This document shows positions 56,334 to 64,000 of a DNA stretch of 64,000 bases, one piece after another. The DNA lies in the NCBI GenBank assembly GCA_015680685.1, contig MNCI01002155.1:88040-152039 (forward strand), read 5' to 3'. Under the pieces are notes generated by a model. That model saw only the letters and a list, made by a program, of their open reading frames with translations. It did not search any database and had not been told where the DNA came from. Position 1 is the first letter of the stretch. Each line of letters begins with the position of its first letter. Made by a program: the position numbers and the translations under genes. The DNA is from Gnetum montanum (lineage: Eukaryota > Streptophyta > Gnetopsida > Gnetales > Gnetaceae).

Positions 56334-57509
56334 TGTTAGGTTATTGGATTTAATATTGTAGATAATTATTAATTCTTGTTGAATCTTTTGGATGTTTGGA
56401 CTTGTTAGCTATTGGTTGTATTCCTCCATCATAAACCTTTGGTTTTTGCTTATTTGGATGTTGGTATGGTTGTTGAAAATTGAGAGCAAGCATTGAGTTA
56501 TATAACTAGTTGAAGATGAGCTCCTTGAAAATGTTTGGTGTTTATCCTCCTCTAGGATGCCTTAGTATGGCTTTTATTATAGGCCTCATCCTACATGAGA
56601 GGATGATTCATGAATCATTTCTTTTTTATTTGATATTTCAAAAATATCATAGATGAATCTTGGTTGACACTTTTATCACTAGCATTTTAGTTTGGGACCT
56701 ATAAATCAATTCATATGCATGGTAGCTTAGCATTATGTTTGGAAATTTGAAAAAGTAGAACTAAGTATGGTTCATGCTAGCCTCATTGTTTGTAGGTGAT
56801 GGATGGAGTATGTAATTTGATTCAATTAGATTTTTATGTAATCTTTGAATTTATGTATGATGTATGATCTATGATGTTTAGAGTATTTATGCTTACTATC
56901 ATGTATTACAAGCTATCATGCCTTCACCTAGCTACCATGAGAGTTACCCTCGATGCTAGAGGAGGTGCCAAGCTTTCTCACTTCATGTATACCAATCCCA
57001 TCTCTTATTTTCAAGTCACCAAGGCTAGATGAAGTGAGAATATCTTTGTTATTGCTATTAATTTTAGATTATATGCATGTTTATTTTTAGCATTAGTCTA
57101 TCTCTCTCTTTTTCACATTATAACATTTATGCACATGCATCACTTGTTCCCTTTTATACATCATATTTGGATCATAAATATTTTTATGTATTTTTGAACA
57201 TGTATTGGTAACACTGAATATTTTTTAATTATATTATAATTCCCATATTTTTATACCATTGTTTAATTTATTTTAGCATTATCCTTTAGTTCATGTAATA
57301 TTATGATGTTAATATCAATATTTTATTCTTTTACTATTAATATTCTTTCTTTCCTTAGTCATGGTTTTCATAATATTTTATTTCACTTCCTTATCATTGT
57401 GTTAGGTTATTTCACACCTTTTCTCTCTTGTCATGACTAATTCATTCATTGATAGTTTTATATCTAATGTAATGCTCTCTAATATAAGGCTAAGAAGTAT
57501 GATATTACA
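56334..57509 (+). repeat. Probable LTR of a chromovirus-like Ty3/gypsy element
   Basis: The right end GATATTACA is followed by AGC and a PBS, which fixes 57509. The left end is tentative: TGTTAGG at 56334 suits TG...CA ends and lies just after C's fading protease. AT-rich, with no partner LTR in the window. Confidence 0.45.
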
Positions 57510-57512
57510 AGC

Positions 57513-57524
57513 TGGTATGAGACC
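57513..57524 (+). other. Primer-binding site, initiator tRNA-Met type
   Basis: TGGTATGAGACC, two changes from TGGTATCAGAGC, the PBS complementary to initiator tRNA-Met used by many Ty3/gypsy and copia elements. Confidence 0.7.
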
Positions 57525-57566
57525 ATAGGTTTAATAATTTACTTATTTTTTTAATTGTGTTTAGCA

Positions 57567-58330
57567 ATGGTAAGTGATAGAGGTGGACATGGTTGTGGTT
57601 AGAGGATAGATATTAGGTCTAAGAACCCACCTCTAATAGCTAATTTTATTCTCAATTGAATCAAGAAGCTCACAATGAATCCACAAGTGAAGCTTATTAC
57701 TCCTACTTCTATTGTGAATGAGAAAAATAATTAGAGAAATATTAATTACTATCTATTCTAGTTCCTCCATCAGCATATATAGAAAAACTCAAATAATACA
57801 TTATTGAAATTTGTAGCTTGGGGGAGTACTAGTGATAGAAAATGACTTATGGAATGTGAGCTTATGGAGCAATTCTATAAGATAGGATTATCTATCTTTA
57901 AGGATGAGTAGGACCCTACTACTTCCATGGAGTGGTTAGAGGATGTCATGAACATCTTCAAGTTAACAAGTTGCATTCCTATATAAAAAAATCAATTAGT
58001 AACCTATTAGTTTAAATGTTCTACTAGTTATTAGTGGACTACTTAGGAGAAGTTGTATCATTGGAAGGACTATGATTTCCACATGAGTAACTTCCTAGTT
58101 ACTTTCAATGAGTATTATACTCCTTTAGAGTATGTAGAGGTGAAAGAAAATGAGTTCTATCATCTCTACTATGGAAACCAAACCATAACAATGTACAATT
58201 GCAAGTATTTAGAGCTATAATAGATTTGGAGATCAATGTTGGTTTCTACATCCTCATTTGAAGCCACCAAAGGAAAATCCCAAATTAATTACCTAGTTAG
58301 CCTCCATCAAAGAACATATATCAATTAAGA
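57567..58330 (+). pseudogene. Chromovirus-like gag fragment
   Basis: The ATG at 57567 starts MVSDRGGHGCG. Later readable parts are SMEWLEDVMNIFKLTSC (about 57930) and FLVTFNEYYTPLEYVEVKEN with EFYHLYYGNQTITMYN (about 58090-58200). This is the typical gag order W-L..M...F, W...F...Y, EF..L.QG of chromovirus-type gypsy elements. Stops are frequent. It ends before pol; copia sequence follows. Confidence 0.7.
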
Positions 58331-58639
58331 AGCTAATTCATATTCTTAAATAATTAAGTTTAGAACTATTTTCTTCTATTTAGATCTTTAGATAATCAAT
58401 TTGAAGAAATATAAGTAACTAAAGCTTATGAAGTGCAGTAGCAATATAATCAAGATAAAAACCTTGTGGTCTTGTCTACTTGAGATCTTGTCCACCATGT
58501 AGGTCATCTTGTATATCTTAACTTCCTACCAAACTATATCATTAGCTTTATGTATCATGATTCTTCCTATTTAATCTAAAATTATATTTGTTATTATAGT
58601 GTGTCACCTAATTTTCTTACCTTTTTAATCTTAACATCT
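58331..58639. other. Junction region without recognised gene
   Basis: AT-rich sequence between the gypsy gag and the copia RT. No motif or LTR end was seen. Confidence 0.4.
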
Positions 58640-59534
58640 AACTATTAAGAACAAAGAACTTTTCAAGAAGCTATTATGCAATCCATGTGAAGAAATGCCA
58701 TAAAGGAGGAACTTCATGCCTTGGATAGGGATAACACATGGAAAATTATTAATTTACCCAAAGGAAAAAAGGTTATTGATGACAAATGGACTTTCAAGAA
58801 TTAAATTTCTCAATTGTGATGTGTAGAAAGTTACAAAGCTATATTGATTGCTTGAGGTTTTACTCAAATCCATGGTGTTGATTACACTAATAAATTATTC
58901 CCAATAGCCAAAATGACCAGTATATGGGTATTCCTCTTTATTGTTAGCACTCATAATTGGTCTTTATTTCAAATGGATGTGAAAAATGCGTTCCTACATG
59001 ATAATCTTGAGGAAGAAGTATATATGTTTATTCCTTCTAAATATACATAAGAAGGAAAGCATGGCATTTCATGAAAGTTAAATAAGGCTATATATAACCT
59101 TAAACTTGTCTCTGCATGCATCGTGTGCCAAGCATAGTGTTGTTCTATTTGAAATTGGTTATTTTAAAACCTTTGTTGATTCATCCCTATTTGTAAGGAA
59201 AAAGGGGTTAGGTACTATGATTATTTTAATTTATGTTGGTGACATTGTCTTCATAGGAGATGATAATGAAGAAATTCTACAACTTAGAATCCATCTATCT
59301 AGAATATTTGATATGAAGGGTTTGGTTCATTTGAAATATTTTTTTAGAAATTGAAGAAAAATAAATAAAGGCATTTTTATTTGCCAAAGTAAATATGTTC
59401 TTAATCTTCTCAAACAAACTTATAAAATGGATGAAAACTAGCAAACACTCTCATTGATGGTAACCATAAAATTAACATGGTAGAAGTTGAGTTGATGACT
59501 CATGGGAAAACTCATCTACCTTACTATTATCAAG
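58640..59534 (+). pseudogene. Ty1/copia reverse transcriptase fragment
   Basis: Readable in order with shifts: DNTWKII-like start (about 58730), LPKGKKVIDDKWTFK (about 58755), GFTQIHGVDYT (about 58857), LFQMDVKNAFLH (about 58968), EEEVYMF (about 59010), then 59106-59354 with DSSLFVRKKG and IYVGDIVFIGDD. The catalytic YVDD block reads YVGD, losing one Asp. It is cut at 59534, within the block after RT, by element G. The family is clear; the copy is dead. Confidence 0.85.
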
Positions 59535-60553
59535 TGATGAGTGGCAAGGTACCCCTACACTCAACCATACGAAATGAGTGTAGCACACATGATCCAGTCG
59601 AACTCCGCAGACTAAGTGCCTACACGCCCCATGGAACACTTAGGGTTAATTATTTGTTATCTTCCTAGACTTGTAGTTGTCATGGTGTATGGTTAAGTAA
59701 GTATGATGTATATGATTTTTATAGTCTTTTATGTTTTATGTATCCTATGTTATCAAGGTGAAGGGTTGAGAAACTAATTACTAACTCTAACTAATGAACT
59801 AAGTCTAAATTAGCCTAGCGTCAGCATCCGTTCCCACTTACCGTACACACCCTGAACCGATGCAACTGTGGCTACCAAATGCTAATCGTCATTGGGATTA
59901 CCACACGTAACGCACATGCTCGAAGTGGTTGTACTGAGGCACTTAACTAGGAGGAAAGGGTTGAGAGAATCTAATCTAGCCTAAGTGCGATGAGTAGCCA
60001 ATTCCTTGATTATCCGTACACATCATTCGTGCATGACTACCACTAGGATTACCAAGCGCAGATCTTGGATATGCCACTGGGTTACCAAGTAGTCACACTT
60101 AGATGCTCGTAATTAAGTCATAGTCATTTTGCGTTCTAGGAGTTTAAGGGTGAGAGAGAAAGCAATAAATAACATTAAAATAAAATCCTATTCCATGCAC
60201 TGCAAGGTTTATCCAGGAAGTTCGTCTTTATTGCCGTACAAAACTTGTGTTCAGGTACAATGTTGCTCGAATAAAGATCCGTTCACTTTAGGACTCCTAC
60301 TGTGGGCACATGGAAAATATTCTATCTATGGAGTGATCAATTTGCCAGAGTTTCGCTACTTTTAGCCTAGGATGAGGAAACAAGGGAGAGCCTCCTCTTA
60401 TTTATAGATATGACAGCGCACCGCGATATCGTGTATGCGATATCGCAGGGGACGATGCGATATCGCGTACGTGATATCGCAGGGGATGTGATATCATGAC
60501 GGCCGCGATATTGTGTACGCGATATTGCGGCCTATGCGAATTGCATCTCATCA
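59535..60553 (-). repeat. Element G LTR (1019 bp)
   Basis: Reverse complement of a B-like LTR: left end TGATGAGTGGC, right end CATCTCATCA. TATAAATA is the complement of 60399-60406. Seven GATATC-type palindromes lie upstream of it (60425-60526). It is some 150-175 bp longer than B's LTRs because a TTGGTAACC-containing block near 59950-60130 is doubled. It keeps more CpG than the other copies, so it may be the youngest. Confidence 0.9.
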
Positions 60554-61576
60554 TACTCCCATGACTGAATGAAAACTAGTCCTCAAGTTTCTTACAAAAT
60601 ATTGGGAAGGTATGGGATTATTGAGGTGAATGGAACTAATGGGATGACATGTGAACAGATCATCATTACAAGACTTGACAAAACTGGTGTTCATAACAAC
60701 AAGGGTGAACACCTTATTACATTGACATCAGGCCTCATTTGGCAGCTGAGAAAGAGAGAGAGAAAGAAGTGTTACTGCTGCCAATGCCAAGATTTCATCT
60801 TTCATTGTCCATCCGTAAGTGTGCCATCAATCTTGCTCCTTGCATAGCTGCTTCTAGCACTGCTCCATTCCAAGTGTTTGTTCCAGATCCAATCCGTTGT
60901 TCTATGATCACCATCTGCACACACAACACATTCTTGTATTAGCAAGGGTAAATGGATCATCATGTAATTAATACATTGCTTCGGTGTAAGTCCATTGGCT
61001 GAGTTGTGGTATGGCTGATATGGGTCTAGAGATATATTAATGATGACTACTGAAGGTGTAGGGGTTAGGAAAGAATTGAAAAAGTTCGGGGCTAAGAGAA
61101 AATCGAAAAAATCGGACCCCGTATCCCCATGACTAATCGCGAACCTCCGGTAGCGTTAGAATGGAGAAAGAAAAGGAGTAAGAAAGATAGATAAAAAGGG
61201 ACAACTATGGCATTGATGAAATGGATGTCAAGATGGAAATGAAAAAAATAAAAATTAATTGCAAAAATGTTAGGGAAAATAAGTTAACTGGTGCATCAAA
61301 TAGGAACGTGAGTGGGTCCTCCCCAAAGCAGGCTCATGCCCTTAATGCCTTAACAAACCCACATTCAAAGAGTCCGTAGGCTCTAGGAATGTCATTTGGA
61401 ACAAGAGTTAAAGTCTTAACCACAAGAATTTACCAAAAAGAAAACAATGCATCTACCAAAATATATACACTAGTGATACAACCGGCAATAAGGTGAAGAA
61501 TGGAGAGAAGGATGGAATGGAATCCCAAGAACAAGGTGGTGTACAGCCCCTTGTGGGTTTCATGATTAATGTGACC
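60554..61576 (-). other. Element G 3' non-coding region
   Basis: Reverse match to B 34130-35135, with the polypurine tract (TACTCCCATGACTGAATG, 60554-60571) and the second PPT-like site (about 61118-61134). The open frames here (60569-60942) are shadows of this non-coding region. Confidence 0.8.
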
Positions 61577-62220
61577 TGGCAAGTTCAATGAGTGGCCTCA
61601 TTGGTATGGCAAGATGAGTGGCTTAAGGTTATAAATTAGGCTAGAAGTACTAGGATCGATTTTTAGAAATATCTCTCATTCAATGTTGTAATTTCCTACC
61701 TTCTTAATTGTTGGCACATTTGGGCCATTTGATGGAGCAATGAAGGACATTACTAAGGAAAATTTTAATCAACATGAAGGTTAGAAATTTGCTCTATGGA
61801 AAACAAGATTCTTAAGCATGCAAATATAATTATGATGTGCTTTCACATGATTGGGTGCTTAAGAAACTATCACTATCGTGACATTGTCCAAAATATTTAG
61901 GGCATGGAAAAAAAAAGGTTGGCTAGGTGTCCATTATGCTAAAAAAAAAACGGTTGCCATCCTTGGGGAACATTTCATGGGTGTCCATTGTTGCTTACTA
62001 GGAAAAATCATGTTAAATTAGCTGCTACACACAATAGTCCAAATTTTTTTTTAAAAAAGGGATACTATGATTTTTTTAAAAAGAGGTGAAATAGATACCG
62101 CAGCACCTTTTGAGTCTCTCAAAGAGGTAGTGATAAGGTTTGTCACCAACATTTTAGTGATAAAAAGAATAAATTATAAATATTCTTCAAAGTCTTAAGG
62201 TCTTTGGAGAATAGCAAATT
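61577..62220 (+). pseudogene. Possible Ty1/copia gag fragment
   Basis: About 61735-61850 can be read as FDGAMKDITKENFNQ then KFALWKTRFLSMQI, like the start of copia gag (W-K-x-R/K block). Further text is A-rich and broken. The rest of the region shows no gene. Weak call. Confidence 0.35.
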
Positions 62221-63260
62221 TTTTAAGAATAACAGAGTAACGTCACGCGAAAGAGTTGAGGCAGATTTCGTCGAAGACATGAGTCAGGGTCTGCTCGAAA
62301 AAGTGAATTGGTCTGTAGAATAATAGTTCATATTGGCATTGACCTCCACCGGTTGGTAATACTTAAATCTGAAAATCTCTTTGATAATTTGGAAAATACT
62401 TACATACTCAAGAAGGTCAAACGCATCATTTCTGCCGTTCACGTTAGCTGCGATGGGCCGATCAACCTGCTGGTTCAAACATCGATGCTGCTGGTCTCAG
62501 GGTTGGGCCGCAGGAGTTCTAGGAGGGTGTCATGATCAAGTTGTGGCCTTTAGAAGCATGAGTTGAAGCAAAAAGCGTGATGAAGTTCAGCCAGAGAAAT
62601 TTGTCGTTGAAGATATTTGTCACAGTGAACCACAGAATTGGAAGGAGACGTCGAAAACTAAAACCAGCAGATGAGGTAAGCCTGGCACAGAGCACCAACA
62701 CGAAAACCAACATAATGGAAACCAACACAGTGAGGCAGACACGAATTGCACGGAGCAGTAGCAGAGCAGTGGCAATAGGGCAGCGGCAGCGCAATGGAGG
62801 CCGAGCGGTGGTAGAATGGTGGCAGTTACGCTGCGAGACCTGAAGCTGGATTGCAATTTTTGAGGAGGCACCATGGCCGTGGGTCTAGTAAAGTGGCTTC
62901 TGTTACTGTGCAAAATTTGCTCTTTACACTAGTCCAGTAGCAGAGCGGCAGTAGCTCTCTCTGGAGGGGAGCCTTGCAAGAGCCCTCACTCCCGTGACAA
63001 TGGAGAGACGCAGAGACAAAGAGTAGGAGCAAGATCGTGAGAGATGGAGAAAGAGATGGAAACTGCTACTGAACCATGCATAGAAGTGGTTCCAACTACC
63101 ATCATATTTTTGGAAGGTTCAGTGGGCAAGACAAGTTCGATGGAGCGGAGCATAAGCTGCGGAGATGGGCTGCGCACAGGAAAAGCTATTGGGCAGTTGG
63201 TTTAACTGCATACGACATCCTCCATGATATCTCTCGGTTAACTTTGGAAAATTATTTAAG
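62221..63260. other. GC-richer block, coding-like but unassigned
   Basis: Base composition and CpG content differ from the AT-rich surroundings. Open frames exist on both strands. On the minus strand 62478-62284 reads VDRPIAANVNGRNDAFDLLEY followed by a donor-like GTAAGT (complement near 62390), so an exon of a minus-strand gene is possible. On the plus strand 62577-62843 and 63076-63384 are open. I do not recognise any protein. Confidence 0.35.
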
Positions 63261-63542
63261 GCCTTCACTTTTGAAAAATATATTTTCTTTTTTTCTTCAT
63301 TGGCCATCTCCTAAATCAATTTTATATTCAATTATATTTGTTTGTGAAGACCTAGTTTCCTCACTAGACAGAGGAGTTTCTTGAAACATTTCTAAAGCCT
63401 CAACTTAACGGAGATGAACATTGGATGTAAATATTGGATACCTCTATGAAAAAATATATTCAAAGACAAAAATTCATGGGATATTTATCCAATATCATAC
63501 ATGAACTAGACACTTGTCACCTACAACTTGTTTATCTCCATG

Positions 63543-63655
63543 GTGACCACTTGGCGACTGAATGAAGACACTTGGCAACTAAACGAAGACACTTGGCACC
63601 TGAATGAAGACACTTGTCACCTGAATAGGCGACTTGGCAACTAGATGGGACATTT
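63543..63655 (+). repeat. 21-bp tandem repeat GACACTTGGCAACTGAATGAA
   Basis: Four to five imperfect copies of a 21-bp unit of the type CACTTGGCAACTGAATGAA (with C/T and A/C variants). A TATA-like CTATAAAAAG follows at about 63690 and ACACTTGGGGTCT-type words at 63735-63820. The layout recalls the promoter part of an LTR, but no ends were found. Confidence 0.6.
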
Positions 63656-64000
63656 GTCAATAGTTGTAACTTACCTAACTACCTTTGAACCCTATAAAAA
63701 GGCTTTAGGGGTCAAGGAGGGAGGATCATCATCACTTGGGGTCTCATACATCACACTTTTGAGAAGACATTGGGATCACACTTGGGCTCTCACTTGGAGA
63801 CACACTTGGGGTCTTGAGAAGAGCATTGTAAAGAAGAAATTGTGAACGATTACTTGTAAGATGGCTTGCTAGAGTATAGATTTCAGCCTCTTTATCATAG
63901 TCCTATGAGTTATGTTTTATTTTTTTTATTTTTTTTAAATTGTTTAGCTAGTGGTTTAGATAGTATCATCCTTGGCAAGTAATTTTGGGATTTTTAAATT
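63656..64000 (+). other. Possible promoter/LTR-like end of window
   Basis: TATA-like site near 63690, repeated CACTTGGGGTCT words and a T-rich tail. The open frame 63645-63845 is not recognised. Confidence 0.3.

Larger units (their letters stand above)
59535..61576 (-). mobile_element. Element G: minus-strand Athila-like LTR with truncated 3' region
   Basis: The LTR (59535-60553, 3' LTR by orientation) is followed on its right by about 1 kb matching the reversed 3' region of B (34130-35135), including the polypurine tract and the CCCCATGACT sites. The match to B ends at about 61576, so the rest of the element is missing or moved. It is inserted into the copia RT; TCAAG (59530-59534) would be one target copy, but no partner is seen. 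Confidence 0.85.

Noticed and set aside
60569-60942. Two plus-strand ORFs right of element G's LTR
   Set aside because: They lie in sequence matching the reversed non-coding 3' region of element B.
62519-62913. Minus-strand ORFs with leucine-rich hydrophobic starts as signal-peptide proteins
   Set aside because: Overlapping frames on both strands in a GC-richer block; no recognised domain and no consistent start.

Overview
The window reads as nuclear DNA of a seed plant with a large, repeat-rich genome. It holds one intact intron-containing gene inside many layers of old, broken retrotransposons. A gymnosperm-like genome is plausible because ancient nested elements have been kept, but nothing here fixes the species. 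Almost every element ORF carries stops and frameshifts, mostly of the kind made by C-to-T decay. Two single N bases show it is an assembled sequence.

Left part (1-15457): an L1-like LINE lies on the + strand, with a CCHC ORF1 remnant, an endonuclease start and a reverse transcriptase (RT). It is split by element A, a 10.6-kb Athila-like Ty3/gypsy element (3978-14573) with two LTRs, TSD AATGA and gag-PR-RT-RH-INT remnants. A solo LTR (12945-13465, TSD ATGAT) sits inside A. The LINE resumes at 14579 and ends about 290 bp upstream of the host gene.

Host gene (15747-17518, +): cytosolic ribosomal protein eL19 (RPL19), five coding exons, 198 codons, with a telo-box in its short promoter. It is the only gene likely to be functional. 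A palindromic foldback/MITE-like element lies 1.4 kb downstream.

Middle (19224-37151): a Ty1/copia RNase H tail; the 3' end of an Athila-like element with a degenerate env-position ORF (22059-24841); an LTR (25079-25915) with gag-PR remnant E; then element C (LTR 27581-28400), which interrupts E's protease. C is itself interrupted by element B (28822-36001, perfect TSD ACTAT). B has two LTRs, gag and PR but no RT, RNase H or integrase, so it is a gag-only, non-autonomous derivative.

Right part: element D (37152-54827, - strand, about 17.7 kb) is a Tat/Ogre-type element inside C's gag. It has gag, PR, RT, two RNase H domains and an integrase remnant, plus tandem repeat fields and an antisense pseudo-ORF between PR and RT. 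C's gag resumes to about 56330. Then come a chromovirus-like LTR and gag start, a Ty1/copia RT, a minus-strand Athila-like LTR with truncated 3' region (G, 59535-61576), a possible copia gag scrap, a GC-richer unassigned block and a 21-bp tandem repeat near a TATA-like site.

The least explained features are: a spaced GATATC palindrome array in the LTR promoters; a hairpin in the Athila-like 3' region whose stem changes by compensating bases; an SR-like domain in Gag; and the antisense ORF in D. All are carried by decayed elements, so they are fossils here rather than a demonstrated active system.
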